From positions 1 through 43,003 of the forward strand of contig RGDM01000024.1 of assembly GCA_009918675.1 (NCBI GenBank): DNA of 43,003 nt, written 5' to 3'. The notes under the pieces are model-generated. The model worked only from the letters and a program-made list of their open reading frames with translations. It was not told the origin of the DNA and did no database searches. The translations under genes were made by a program, and so were the position numbers. The stretch comes from a bacterium (GTDB lineage Bacteria; Bdellovibrionota_B; Oligoflexia; Silvanigrellales; Silvanigrellaceae). Below, in pieces: positions 8,552-17,778 of this stretch (position 1 is its first letter; each line of letters starts with the position of its first letter).

Positions 8552-9133
8552 TCAGCCAGCGAAGTTCTTTGCAACAAAGTCCCAATTGACCAAGTTCCAA
8601 AAGGCCGCAACGTAGTCGGGTCGGCGGTTGCGGAAGTCGATGTAGTAAGCGTGTTCCCAAACATCGCATGTGAGGAGTGGCTTGAGGCCCTGTTTCATTG
8701 GGTTGCCGGCAGCGCCTTCCTGAGTGATCACAAGCTTGCCCGAAGTGTCTTTTGCAAGAAACGACCAACCCGAACCAAAGATACCAACAGTTTTAGCTGT
8801 GTACTCTTCCTTGAATTTGGCAAAGGATCCCCAGGTTGCTTCAATGGCTTTGAGAAGTTCACCAGAGGGCTGACCACCACCATTGGGCTTCAGGCAGTTC
8901 CAGTAGAAGGTGTGGTTCCAGATTTGCGCCGCTTGATTATAAATAGGGCCATCGGCAGCAAGAATGATTTCTTCAAGGGATGCATGCTCGAATTTGCTGC
9001 CAGGAAGCAACTCATTGAGCTTAGTCACATAGGCGTTATGATGCTTGCCATGATGGAATTCAAGAGTTTCCTTTGAAATATGCGGTGCAAGCGCGTCAAG
9101 CGCATAAGGGAGTGCAGGAAGAGTGAATGCCAC
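8552..9133 (-). CDS. sodB: Superoxide dismutase, Fe type
   Basis: A 193-residue SOD that converts superoxide to oxygen and hydrogen peroxide in the cytoplasm (no signal peptide). It begins at GTG with GGAG seven bases upstream. The opening FTLPALPYALDALAPHISKE and the metal-ligand blocks LEFHHGKHHNAY, NHTFYWNCLK and DVWEHAYYIDF are those of the Fe/Mn family; overall pattern, including AAQIWNHTFYWN and IFGSGWSFL, is closest to Fe-SodB. Metal preference cannot be proved from sequence alone. It is transcribed alone, from a consensus-like promoter, and ends at the hairpin shared with the TerC gene. Confidence 0.96.
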   Translation of the reverse strand: MAFTLPALPYALDALAPHISKETLEFHHGKHHNAYVTKLNELLPGSKFEHASLEEIILAADGPIYNQAAQIWNHTFYWNCLKPNGGGQPSGELLKAIEATWGSFAKFKEEYTAKTVGIFGSGWSFLAKDTSGKLVITQEGAAGNPMKQGLKPLLTCDVWEHAYYIDFRNRRPDYVAAFWNLVNWDFVAKNFAG

Positions 9134-9152
9134 GGTGATTCTCCTTCAAGAA

Positions 9153-9158
9153 ATTATA
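9153..9158 (-). promoter_or_regulatory. Perfect -10 box upstream of sodB
   Basis: On the minus strand the hexamer is TATAAT, located about 20 bases before the GTG start of sodB. This would give a very short leader of roughly a dozen bases. No good -35 hexamer is visible at 16-18 bp, so it may need an activator or be a partial match. Confidence 0.5.
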
Positions 9159-9235
9159 AACGGACGAATGGCTTGTTGGCACAAGCACCAAAAGGTAACT
9201 GGATTGAAAACGCGGTGCAAGCCGGCCTGCCGGCG

Positions 9236-9264
9236 TTGACCAGTCTGCTGACTGTTTGCAATAC
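9236..9264 (+). promoter_or_regulatory. Candidate sigma70 promoter for alaS
   Basis: TTGACC (9236-9241), a 17-bp spacer, and CAATAC (9259-9264), about 140 bases upstream of the alaS ATG. The decamer TCTGCTGACT occurs at 9244-9253, inside the spacer, and again at 9273-9282. A TAAAAT at about 9371 is another possible -10 element. Confidence 0.4.
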
Positions 9265-9405
9265 TCACGCGTTCTGCTGACTTTCGCCCAGAAAACTGCC
9301 ACAATAGCGGGCAAGTTTATGAGCCGAGATTCAAAAGTCGACCGAGAAGACATCATTTTCCGCGGTATGCTAAAATCGCCGCGCAACTGCTTTATTGGAG
9401 AGTAA

Positions 9406-12150
9406 ATGAAAAGCCGCGAAGTCCGCCAGAAATTCATCGAGTTTTTCAAGAAAAAAAATCACACCTTCGTTCCTAGCAGCTCGACAATTCCGGTGGGCGA
9501 CAAAACAATCCTTTTCACCATTGCTGGGATGGCGCAATTCAAAGATGCGCTGACAGGTGTTGAAAAGCGATCGTACAACCGCGCAACAAACTCACAAAAG
9601 TGCATCCGCATTGGTGACCTTGATGATGTGGGCAAAGACGGCCGGCACTGCACGATGTTTGAGATGCTCGGCAGCTGGTCTTTTGGCGACTATTACAAAA
9701 AAGAAGCGATCGAGTGGGCACACGAGTTGGTGCGCGACGTCTATAAGTTTCCTGCCGATAAACTCTGGGTCAGCGTACACGACTCCGACAACGAGGCCGC
9801 TGAACTTTGGCAAAAGTCGGGAATGCCCAAAGAGCGCATCGTTCGCTTGGGCGACAAAGACAACTTCTGGACAATGGGCCCGACCGGCCCGTGCGGCCCT
9901 TGCACCGAGCTTTATCTCGACCAAGGCCCTGAGGTTGGAAAATGCGATGTCAAAGGCTTTGATTGTAAAGCCGGACCGGGTTGCGATTGCGATCGCTACC
10001 TCGAGTTCTGGAACCTGGTCTTCATGCAATACGACAAAAAGGAAGATGGCACGATTGAAGAACTGCCCTTCAAAAGCGTCGACACGGGGTCTGGGTTAGA
10101 GCGCGTGACCGCGCTTCTGCAAGGCAAAACGTCGGCTTTTGAAATCGATTCGTTTGAAGGCATTCGCTCCGCCATTCTCAAGCGTGCACAGATTCCCGAT
10201 GCCCGCACCGCGCATGAAAAAGAAAGTTTAAACGTTGTCTGCGATCATATCCGAACGCTCACGTTCGTCCTCGCCGACGGCGCGAATTTCAGCGCTGAAG
10301 GACGCGGTTATGTGTTGCGTCGCGTGTTGCGGCGGGCCGTTCGCCACGCGCATCGACTGAACCCATCGCTCCCGAAAGGCCTCTCTTTTTTGGCAGACGT
10401 TGTTCCTGCTGTTGTTGAAGAATTTTCTGATTTTTTCCCAGAAATTATTCAACAACAAAAACGTGTCCAAGAACTGATCCGCAACGAAGAGGCTCGCTTT
10501 GTTGCAACTCTGGAAAGTGGCCTGTCCAAGTTCCAAGGTTTCGTCAATGAAGCACGTGCGCAAGACCGCAATATGCTCATGGGCGAAGAGGTCTTTGTCT
10601 TGCATGATACGTTCGGTTTTCCATCCGACCTGACACGCGTGCTTTGCGAAGAGTCTGGACTCAAGGCCGATCTCGATGGCTTCGTCAAATGCATGCAAGC
10701 GCAAAAAGAGAAGAGCCGCGCCGAGGCAAAATTCTATAAGTTCGATCAAGACGACTCCGCATGGATTGAAATCAACGACATTCCACAGAGCGCGCTCAAG
10801 ACCTTCGCCGGATACGGATTCACTTCTGCCGACAGCAAGGTCGGTGAAACGCCAACTCGGAAGGTCGACATTGCGGGTCAAAGCATCGCGCGCGTGCGGC
10901 AACTCAAAAACAAATATTTCGAACTTTGGCTGGCGCAAACGCCATTTTATCCGGAAGGCGGCGGTCAGGTTGCCGATTCAGGCTGGATTCGTGTCAAAGC
11001 CACCGACGGCCTCGAAACCGATTTTGAAGTTGTTGATGTGCGCAAATCCGCTGCGGCAATTGTTCACCTGCTGCGTCACCCAGAGTGGAGCAGCGAAGAA
11101 GCCGAACCACTCGCGAGCGAAACGCTGCGCGGACTTTTTGCACACGGTGTCACTGTACTCATCGATATGAAGAACCGCTTAGCAACCATGCGCAACCACA
11201 CAGCCACGCACTTGCTGCACAAAGCATTGCAAGTTGTCTTGGGTGAAGGTGTGCGTCAGGCCGGTTCGTATGTGGGGCCAGAAGGTTTGCGTTTCGACTT
11301 CTCTCACCCCACCGGCATGACCCGCGAACAAATTGCCAGAGTGGAAGAGTTGGTGAACGAAGAAATTCTCAGAAACTCGTCGGTCAAAACCCATGAGAAT
11401 GTCAAACTGGATGACGCAAAAAAGATGGGCGCCATGGCTATCTTCGATGAAAAATATGAAGATGCTGTGCGCGTCCTTGAGGTTCCTGGATTCTCATTGG
11501 AATTGTGCGGCGGCACACATGTTCCAGCCACAGGTTCAATTGGCTTGTTCCGGGTGACTTCGGAAGGATCCGTAACAAGTGGCGTGCGTCGAATTGAAGC
11601 CGTCACGGGTACCGGAGTCTTGGATGTTCTATCAGGCTTAAAACTGCAAATGCACAACGCTGCCGACATGCTGAAGTGCGCAGAAGCAGACGTTCTCGAG
11701 CGCGTGCGAACTTTACGTGATTCGCTTAAGGAAACAGAACGACAACTGTCGACCGTGCAATCTCGCCTCGCCAACAGCGTTGTCGAACAATTGGTTGGCA
11801 AGGCTGTGCAGGTTTCAACGAACGTTCGCGTTGTTGCCGCACAAGTTGATATTTCAAATGCGCAAGAGCTTGAGCTTTACGCCGACCGTATCAAGGAGCG
11901 CGGCATTGAGGTTGTCATTGTTGGTGCTGCAGTGGAAGGAAAGGCCATGCTCCTTTCAGCCGTTAAACCAGATGTCACCAAAGCGCATAAAAACGTCAGC
12001 GCTGGGAATATCATCAAACAGCTCTCTGAGAAGGTTGATGGCAAAGGCGGAGGAAGACCAGACTTCGCTCGCGGTGGCGGCTCATCACCGGCAAAACTCC
12101 CCGCTGCGCTTGCGACAGCGGAAGAGCTTGTCAAAGGGTTGATTGGCTAA
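9406..12150 (+). CDS. alaS: Alanyl-tRNA synthetase
   Basis: A 914-residue class II aminoacyl-tRNA synthetase that charges tRNA-Ala. ATG is preceded by GGAG at five to six bases. Domains in order: catalytic core (motif 1 region near residues 5-60; TMGPTGPCGPCTELY near 160; WNLVFMQYD near 205), tRNA-recognition domain, editing domain with the zinc/active-site motifs RNHTATHLLHKAL (near 595) and CGGTHVPATG (near 700), coiled-coil linker (residues about 745-790) and a C-Ala domain ending in GGGRPDFARGGG. The length is somewhat above the roughly 875 residues of E. coli AlaS. It stands alone between sodB and a strong terminator. Confidence 0.98.
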   Translation: MKSREVRQKFIEFFKKKNHTFVPSSSTIPVGDKTILFTIAGMAQFKDALTGVEKRSYNRATNSQKCIRIGDLDDVGKDGRHCTMFEMLGSWSFGDYYKKEAIEWAHELVRDVYKFPADKLWVSVHDSDNEAAELWQKSGMPKERIVRLGDKDNFWTMGPTGPCGPCTELYLDQGPEVGKCDVKGFDCKAGPGCDCDRYLEFWNLVFMQYDKKEDGTIEELPFKSVDTGSGLERVTALLQGKTSAFEIDSFEGIRSAILKRAQIPDARTAHEKESLNVVCDHIRTLTFVLADGANFSAEGRGYVLRRVLRRAVRHAHRLNPSLPKGLSFLADVVPAVVEEFSDFFPEIIQQQKRVQELIRNEEARFVATLESGLSKFQGFVNEARAQDRNMLMGEEVFVLHDTFGFPSDLTRVLCEESGLKADLDGFVKCMQAQKEKSRAEAKFYKFDQDDSAWIEINDIPQSALKTFAGYGFTSADSKVGETPTRKVDIAGQSIARVRQLKNKYFELWLAQTPFYPEGGGQVADSGWIRVKATDGLETDFEVVDVRKSAAAIVHLLRHPEWSSEEAEPLASETLRGLFAHGVTVLIDMKNRLATMRNHTATHLLHKALQVVLGEGVRQAGSYVGPEGLRFDFSHPTGMTREQIARVEELVNEEILRNSSVKTHENVKLDDAKKMGAMAIFDEKYEDAVRVLEVPGFSLELCGGTHVPATGSIGLFRVTSEGSVTSGVRRIEAVTGTGVLDVLSGLKLQMHNAADMLKCAEADVLERVRTLRDSLKETERQLSTVQSRLANSVVEQLVGKAVQVSTNVRVVAAQVDISNAQELELYADRIKERGIEVVIVGAAVEGKAMLLSAVKPDVTKAHKNVSAGNIIKQLSEKVDGKGGGRPDFARGGGSSPAKLPAALATAEELVKGLIG

Positions 12151-12157
12151 ACGAGAT

Positions 12158-12186
12158 GCCAGGAAAGGCTGATTGCACTTCCTGGC
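12158..12186. terminator. Stem-loop just after alaS
   Basis: GCCAGGAA (12158-12165) pairs with TTCCTGGC (12179-12186), a perfect 8-bp stem with a 13-base loop, 8 bases after the alaS stop. No T-run follows, so it may be a processing or stabilising hairpin ahead of the true terminator at 12203. Confidence 0.45.
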
Positions 12187-12202
12187 GGTCAATCGACACT
12201 CG

Positions 12203-12236
12203 AAAAAAAGAGCCTTGAAAAAGGCTCTTTTTTTTT
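12203..12236. terminator. Bidirectional intrinsic terminator, alaS / carbonic anhydrase
   Basis: AAAAAAAGAGCC, an 8-base loop, then GGCTCTTTTTTTTT. The A-run and T-run flank the GAGCC/GGCTC stem, so it works as a canonical intrinsic terminator for alaS on the plus strand and, read the other way, for the carbonic anhydrase gene. Confidence 0.92.
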
Positions 12237-12254
12237 ATCCGATCTAAATCACCT

Positions 12255-12914
12255 TCACCCTTGAACGAGTGAATCAAACGGAACGAAACTATAAGTTGGT
12301 GCATCGTAGGCCATCAGCTCGCCCCGCTTGATGTCGAAATACCAGCCATGCAATTGAAGTTTTCCTTCTTTAACCCGCCGTTCGATTTCGGGAAAAGTAA
12401 ACAGGTTGCCGAGAGAATTTATGATTCCAATCTTTTCATAAAATTCATCGTGCAGTTCAGGCTCCAGCTGATTGACCTGAGCCTCGAGTGGGGCAAATTT
12501 CTCGTTGAGATGACGCAGCCAAACACTGAGATCTTCTAAATGCTGCCCTTGCGGGCCACACATCTCATTGCGCCGTGCGGCCTGCACCCCGCCACAACCG
12601 GAATGCCCACAGACAATAAAATGCTCAACTTCCAAAACCTCAATTGCAAACTGCAACGCCGCCCGGACTCCCCAAGCCGTCTCACTTGTACGCTCGGGAA
12701 TCACGTTGGCAACATTGCGCAAGACGAACATTTCACCCGGTTTGGTATTTGTGATGACTGCAGGATCAACGCGTGAATCGGAACACGATATAATTGCTAT
12801 CCGTGGCTTCTGACCAAGTTCTGCCAACTGCCGATAGAAATCACCTGATTCGGAGCAGAACTGCTCGCGAAAGCGCAGGTAACCCTGGGCAATGCGGTGA
12901 ATGGTTTTATCCAT
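12255..12914 (-). CDS. Beta-class carbonic anhydrase
   Basis: A 219-residue cytoplasmic zinc enzyme that interconverts CO2 and bicarbonate. The zinc-binding elements are plain: ISCSDSRVDPAVI (first Cys plus the Asp-Arg pair) near residue 45, and VCGHSGCGGVQAA (His and second Cys) near residue 100. The chosen ATG (12912-12914) has GGAGG about 12 bases upstream; a GTG four codons earlier lies immediately after that site and is less likely. It follows sbcC on the same strand after about 100 bases and is closed by the terminator shared with alaS. Confidence 0.95.
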   Translation of the reverse strand: MDKTIHRIAQGYLRFREQFCSESGDFYRQLAELGQKPRIAIISCSDSRVDPAVITNTKPGEMFVLRNVANVIPERTSETAWGVRAALQFAIEVLEVEHFIVCGHSGCGGVQAARRNEMCGPQGQHLEDLSVWLRHLNEKFAPLEAQVNQLEPELHDEFYEKIGIINSLGNLFTFPEIERRVKEGKLQLHGWYFDIKRGELMAYDAPTYSFVPFDSLVQG

Positions 12915-13015
12915 GGCTTGTGCCACCCTCCGGTCGGCCAGTTCAGTACAATATTGGGCCAGCCGCAGAGATTAAGTGGATTGCAGCAAAAGCTCAAACC
13001 TCTTGAGCGAAAAGC

Positions 13016-16000
13016 TCAATGAGAGGGCGGAATCACCCGACTCCGCCCCTGCCCTTCGGGCTTGACGAAAATCTGTACTGCGATGCGTTCGGACATGTCG
13101 GGAACATGCGAAATCACGCCAACCTTGCGCCCTTGGGATTGCAAAGCATCCAGTGCCTCAAGAGCAATTCTCAGCGATTCTCCGTCCAAACTGCCAAAGC
13201 CTTCATCGATAAACAGCGACTCAACCTGAACGTGCTCGGAAGACAACGAGGCAAGACCCATCGCAAGGGCAAGCGAAATGAGAAACGATTCGCCACCTGA
13301 AAGCGAATACACGGAACGGAGCTCGCCACCACTTTCGAGATCTTCAATCAGAATTCCAAGTGCATCTGGCATGGCACGCAGTTGATAACGCCGCGCAAAT
13401 GACTCAAGTTGATAGTTTGCGTGTGAAAGAAGAACTTCCAAGGTAAAGCGTTGCGCTTCCTTGCGGAATTTCGCACCCGTTGCGCAGCCGATCAGATCCG
13501 AGAGCTGATTCCAACTTGAAAAAACATGTTCCAGTTGGACAATTTTCCGAGCTGATTCTGCCGACATGTCTTGCGCATGTTTATCAGCATCAAGGCGTGC
13601 ACGCAAATGGCTCTCGCGCTTCATCGATAGCTGGACATCATTTGAGAGCGCATCATGCCATTGCGGAAGTGAAAGAATTTGCCAATCCGGAAAAAGCCGT
13701 GCGCCCCTTTCGATGATCGATTGTTGCTGATTTGAAATCAAAATCTCGAGGCCTGTGCGCTGTGAAAGAGTTTCCTGCAGTCGTGTCTCCAAGCGCACCT
13801 CACTCAGTGCATGCGCCTGATACTGCTCAAGTGCAATCTGCTGGGCCTTCTCAACGTCCTGCTGTTGCTCTTCGAGCTCACGTTCAACCTGCGAAACCTC
13901 CTGCCCACTTAGCAGCAAGGTTCGCTGTTGCAAAAGTTCGCTTTGCTTTTCTTCTAGCAGAGAAGTTTGCTTCTGGCCTTCGCTTAATTCGTCTTGAAGT
14001 GAAAGCTGTTGACTGTCAAAAAGTTCAATTTGAGAAGAAATTTCTGCAAGTATTTTCTTTGTCGAATCAATACTTTCAACTTGGCTTTTCCAGCGTTCCA
14101 CATCACGGCGGGTGAGCCCGACGATGCGTTCTGGGTCTTCACGCCAAGCGTCTTGCCACCGTGAATGCCCAGCAACTGAATCAAGCCTCGACAAATAGTT
14201 TTGCAGTTCAGCATTCAGGTTTTGCAACTGGTTTTGCTCATTTTGCAGACGCTCACAGAGAACTTCAGATTGACTCCTCAGCGCAATCTCTTCGCTCCGC
14301 CGCACATCATTTTCACGTTCCAGACGATTGTCTTCACGAACCAGGCTCTGCAGCCGCTCTTGCCCGGTTTGAGCTTTTTTGAGTGCTGCAGAGAATTTTT
14401 CAGCACTCGCAATAAGTTCACTTTCCTGAACATGCAGACCTGCCACAACTTCATTCGCCACTGGCCATTGCAAGTGCGAATTTTTCGCTTGAGCACTTAA
14501 AGACAACTCTTTCTCGCGCATGACCTGCAACTGAGTCTCGCAGGTTTTAATGCGTTCCTTTGCCGTCGCCACTTCCATCAATCGTTCGCGCAGTTGCTGC
14601 TGGATTGTATTGATGACCTGCACATGTTGCGCACATTCACTCTGTGACTCATCCAAAAGCTTTTTTAACGGTTCGTGCGCACGCGCATGTGCAAACGGAT
14701 GTTCGACGGCACCACAGACGGGGCACTCTTCCCCGGCAACCAACATGGCTCGCAAAGACTCAACACTTTCAGAGACACTGCGCTCGAGCTTTTCCTTCAC
14801 GCGTTGGGCAATTTCCAAAAGCTGGTTTGCCTTTTGAAGTTCAGCGTCGAGTCGCACAACCGCTTGCTCAGCGGCAAGTGATTGCTGCGCGCATGCATGA
14901 TACAGCTCTTGGTGCCGCTGTTTTTCTATTGCCAGTTGTTCAGCTGCTTTTACAAGATCCAGGGAATTGCGAACCCGCTGAAGTTCGTTTTCAGCACCCT
15001 TCCTTTGCGCATCGATATGCGCAAGGTTCACTTGCGACAACTCAATTTCAAGATTTTGAATTTGCGCAAGACGCCCAGTGCGATCCAAATCACATTGCGC
15101 AAGGATTTCAGCGAAAGCAAGGAGCTGTTTCTTGGTGGCATTAAGTTTCGCTTCTGTTTCCGCGCGCGATAGATTGAGCTTGTGCTCTTTCTGCAGGGCT
15201 ACTTCTGCGCGAGAAAAAATTTCCTCAAGCACCGGCCAATCATTTGCCCACGCGCGAATTCTTTCGTGTGTTGCGCACCACGAAAGCGCTTCACTTTGCT
15301 GTTTTTCAGCTGCACTTTTCTTCTTGGCAAGCTCTGTTTGCTGAGCCTTGAGAGTGGCAAACTTCTTCTCGCGGAGAGCTTGAGCTTGCTTGGCAAGAGC
15401 AAAAATTTCATTTTGCGTTTGGATATGCCTATCGAGCTCACGGGCTGAATTCATTTCTGAACTCAACAACGTTTTTCTCTTTTTAAATTCCTCAACAAAC
15501 GCTTTCTTCTCTTGCACTGCAAACTCAAGAGCCAACTTAAGGACAGACGATTGAGCAATTTCATGCTGCAATTTTTCGATCTGTTCATTCACCTCAATTT
15601 GCCGACGCTCGCTTTGAGATGCCTCTTTAATTAGCGCAAGAAATTCATTTTTTTCGCTTAAAAGAGCACTGAGCTGGTGTGACTCGGAGCTGATTTGATT
15701 GCGTTCTTCATCGCTCAGTATTTGCAGATGCTCAAGAGCCTTGCGTTCGATTGTGAGCTCTTTTTCCAGCCTCTCACGCATGCGAAAGACGTGCATGCCA
15801 ATTTTTGAGAAAACATCAACACCTGTGAGTTTTTCTAAAATCGCAGCGCGCTCATTGTCGGGTGCTTTGAGGAAGCTGGTAAACTCGTTCTGTGCAAGCA
15901 TCACTGAACGAGTGAATTCAACAAATGTCAGACCAATCCGCTTCACATTTGCGGCCGCAACTTCCCGTGTCGCATCGCTAAGAAGTTTCTGATCAGGTAG

Positions 16001-16405
16001 AGTCCGCAATTCAACATTGACGCTTTGCATGCGTCCACGCGCAGCTCCGTGCGCGCGCTTCACACTCCAACGTGCTCGGTAGCTCTTTTTATCAACACCA
16101 ACAAAATCAACTTCAGCGAAACCAGCCACGGCGCCGCGACGCAGCAGAGTGCGAGAGTCGCTGACGTTGAGACCTTTGTCGTCGGCATCAGGGACATTGA
16201 CATCCTTCGATGGTGCTGCAGCCAAGCGAGGTGTGGTGTGGTAAAGAGCCAAACAGATCGCATCAAGAAGCGTGCTTTTACCTGCTCCGGTTGGGCCACT
16301 GATGGCAAATAAGCCTGCACTGGCAAGAGGCTCGCGAGAAAAATCAACCTCAAAAAAGGCCTGCAGTGAACAAATATTTTCACCCCGGACAGCAAGAATT
16401 CTCAA
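13016..16405 (-). CDS. sbcC: SbcC, ATPase subunit of the SbcCD nuclease
   Basis: A 1129-residue SMC/Rad50-type ATPase that, with SbcD, opens and trims DNA hairpins and blocked ends. The Walker A motif GPTGAGKST lies at about residues 37-45. Two very long coiled coils flank a zinc-hook CPVCG at about residue 560. The C-terminal half-ATPase carries the signature SLSGGESFL and Walker B ESLFIDEGFGSLD. The start codon is TTG in a TTGA overlap with the sbcD stop codon, so translation is coupled. Length fits the family (E. coli SbcC is about 1050). Confidence 0.96.
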   Translation of the reverse strand: MRILAVRGENICSLQAFFEVDFSREPLASAGLFAISGPTGAGKSTLLDAICLALYHTTPRLAAAPSKDVNVPDADDKGLNVSDSRTLLRRGAVAGFAEVDFVGVDKKSYRARWSVKRAHGAARGRMQSVNVELRTLPDQKLLSDATREVAAANVKRIGLTFVEFTRSVMLAQNEFTSFLKAPDNERAAILEKLTGVDVFSKIGMHVFRMRERLEKELTIERKALEHLQILSDEERNQISSESHQLSALLSEKNEFLALIKEASQSERRQIEVNEQIEKLQHEIAQSSVLKLALEFAVQEKKAFVEEFKKRKTLLSSEMNSARELDRHIQTQNEIFALAKQAQALREKKFATLKAQQTELAKKKSAAEKQQSEALSWCATHERIRAWANDWPVLEEIFSRAEVALQKEHKLNLSRAETEAKLNATKKQLLAFAEILAQCDLDRTGRLAQIQNLEIELSQVNLAHIDAQRKGAENELQRVRNSLDLVKAAEQLAIEKQRHQELYHACAQQSLAAEQAVVRLDAELQKANQLLEIAQRVKEKLERSVSESVESLRAMLVAGEECPVCGAVEHPFAHARAHEPLKKLLDESQSECAQHVQVINTIQQQLRERLMEVATAKERIKTCETQLQVMREKELSLSAQAKNSHLQWPVANEVVAGLHVQESELIASAEKFSAALKKAQTGQERLQSLVREDNRLERENDVRRSEEIALRSQSEVLCERLQNEQNQLQNLNAELQNYLSRLDSVAGHSRWQDAWREDPERIVGLTRRDVERWKSQVESIDSTKKILAEISSQIELFDSQQLSLQDELSEGQKQTSLLEEKQSELLQQRTLLLSGQEVSQVERELEEQQQDVEKAQQIALEQYQAHALSEVRLETRLQETLSQRTGLEILISNQQQSIIERGARLFPDWQILSLPQWHDALSNDVQLSMKRESHLRARLDADKHAQDMSAESARKIVQLEHVFSSWNQLSDLIGCATGAKFRKEAQRFTLEVLLSHANYQLESFARRYQLRAMPDALGILIEDLESGGELRSVYSLSGGESFLISLALAMGLASLSSEHVQVESLFIDEGFGSLDGESLRIALEALDALQSQGRKVGVISHVPDMSERIAVQIFVKPEGQGRSRVIPPSH

Positions 16406-17667
16406 TCTATGCCTCCGCTATTCACTTCACGCAACGCCTCTTCGAAGGTCCGTTTCAATTCTGTAGAGGCTTCAGTTGCAAATCTGCGCAAATGTAAACT
16501 TTCAAAAACATCAGCCGGGTTCAATTGGCGCAATGCATCCAGACCTGCAAGAGCTGGTCGCTCGCGAGTTTCCGCACTCTGCTTTTTGCGGGAGACGACA
16601 ATCCGTCCGAGACGGACATTTTTCCCCTTCAACGCCTCATCGATCCGAACCCGCAGCTCGGGAGTTGGACCCGAGAGAACAACTGGCACTTCAAGGAAGG
16701 GCTGCTCATCGACAGGACGCTCCGGGCAGCTCAAGCGCGCGAGCGCCTGCAGTGCATCATCGAGGGAAGAAGGCTGCTCGGGGCAGCGGAGAATTTCAAC
16801 AAAACGCGGAACCCGGAGAATGTCTATTTGAACGCTAGCGTCTGCAGTTGTTTGCAGTTCGACCAAGGCAACCTGATGGGGATAGTTGAGTTCAGCAAAG
16901 GACATCGGCAACGGGCTTCCCGAATAACGAATGTGCTCGAAGCCGCCGACCCTTTGTGGCATGTGCAGGTGCCCCAAGCCAACATAGGCAAACGAGTGCG
17001 CAAGTTGGCTCAATGGAACAGCCTCCTCGCCGCCTATCACCAGTCTGCGTTCGGAATCATCTGATGTCGATCCACCACGCGCGTGCATGTGGCCAAGGGC
17101 AATCAGCGGCAGTTCTCGTCCCCAATTTTCTTTGCCAACTTTTCGCGCTGCATCGACGCCTTGCTGATAAGTCCGCAGCACACATTCGGGATAAGATGAT
17201 TGATCGGCGGGCCATTGCACGTCGCCCGACTTTAGAAATGGCAGCGCAAGACAAAGAGCTGCGGGCTCGGAGCTTTCTTTGCCGAACAGCGGAAGAATAT
17301 ATCCTTCCGTTGATTGAATGCCTTCGGGGTTACTGAAAACCTTCCCCACCACCGTCACTCGAAATTCCTTCAGCAGGGCGGCCGGAGCCTCGAGGCGGGC
17401 TCCGGAATCGTGGTTGCCGGCAATCACAACGATCTGCAAGTTGGGTTGCGCGGCATGCGCACGACGGAGAAAGTCAAAGAACATCTTTTGCGCGCTTGCA
17501 GGCGGATTTGTGGTATCGAAGACATCTCCAGCAACAAGCAAGGCATCAATCTTTTTTTCGCTGATCACCCCAAGCAACCACTCGAGAAAAAGCCCGTGCT
17601 CGGCTCGCCTGTCGTGTCGGTAAAAGTCCTGGCCCAGGTGCCAATCCGACGTGTGCAACAGACGCAT
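16402..17667 (-). CDS. sbcD: SbcD, nuclease subunit of the SbcCD complex
   Basis: A 421-residue Mre11-type manganese-dependent phosphoesterase. Motifs: LLHTSDWHLGQ (Asp8, His10), ALLVAGDVFD, VIAGNHDSGARLEAP, ALGHMHARG and VGLGHLHMPQ, which together make the two-metal active site. The ATG has AGGAG five to six bases upstream. The gene is first in a two-gene operon with sbcC, overlapping it by 4 bases, and is divergent from the short-chain dehydrogenase gene across 111 bases. Confidence 0.96.
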   Translation of the reverse strand: MRLLHTSDWHLGQDFYRHDRRAEHGLFLEWLLGVISEKKIDALLVAGDVFDTTNPPASAQKMFFDFLRRAHAAQPNLQIVVIAGNHDSGARLEAPAALLKEFRVTVVGKVFSNPEGIQSTEGYILPLFGKESSEPAALCLALPFLKSGDVQWPADQSSYPECVLRTYQQGVDAARKVGKENWGRELPLIALGHMHARGGSTSDDSERRLVIGGEEAVPLSQLAHSFAYVGLGHLHMPQRVGGFEHIRYSGSPLPMSFAELNYPHQVALVELQTTADASVQIDILRVPRFVEILRCPEQPSSLDDALQALARLSCPERPVDEQPFLEVPVVLSGPTPELRVRIDEALKGKNVRLGRIVVSRKKQSAETRERPALAGLDALRQLNPADVFESLHLRRFATEASTELKRTFEEALREVNSGGID

Positions 17668-17778
17668 TCGCCTCTCCTGTGGGTGTCAAAAAAAGGTGTG
17701 TTTAAGAACGAGCTCAAACTACACAATGCCAGCGATTTGGTAAAATCGTCGCAACCCATTAGAAAGTCGAGGTCGTCG

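Noticed and set aside
10228..10938. 236-codon minus-strand frame in alaS
   Set aside because: alaS is certain on the other strand; this frame has no motif and is a reflection of its codon bias.
13018..16312. Several plus-strand frames of 70-166 codons across the sbcC region
   Set aside because: They are shadows of the coiled-coil gene on the minus strand, with no family motifs or ribosome sites.
17314..17778. Open frame extending the short-chain dehydrogenase 155 codons upstream
   Set aside because: It is the antisense of sbcD and lacks a ribosome site; the ATG at 17779 has GAGG at the right spacing and precedes the SDR motif directly.
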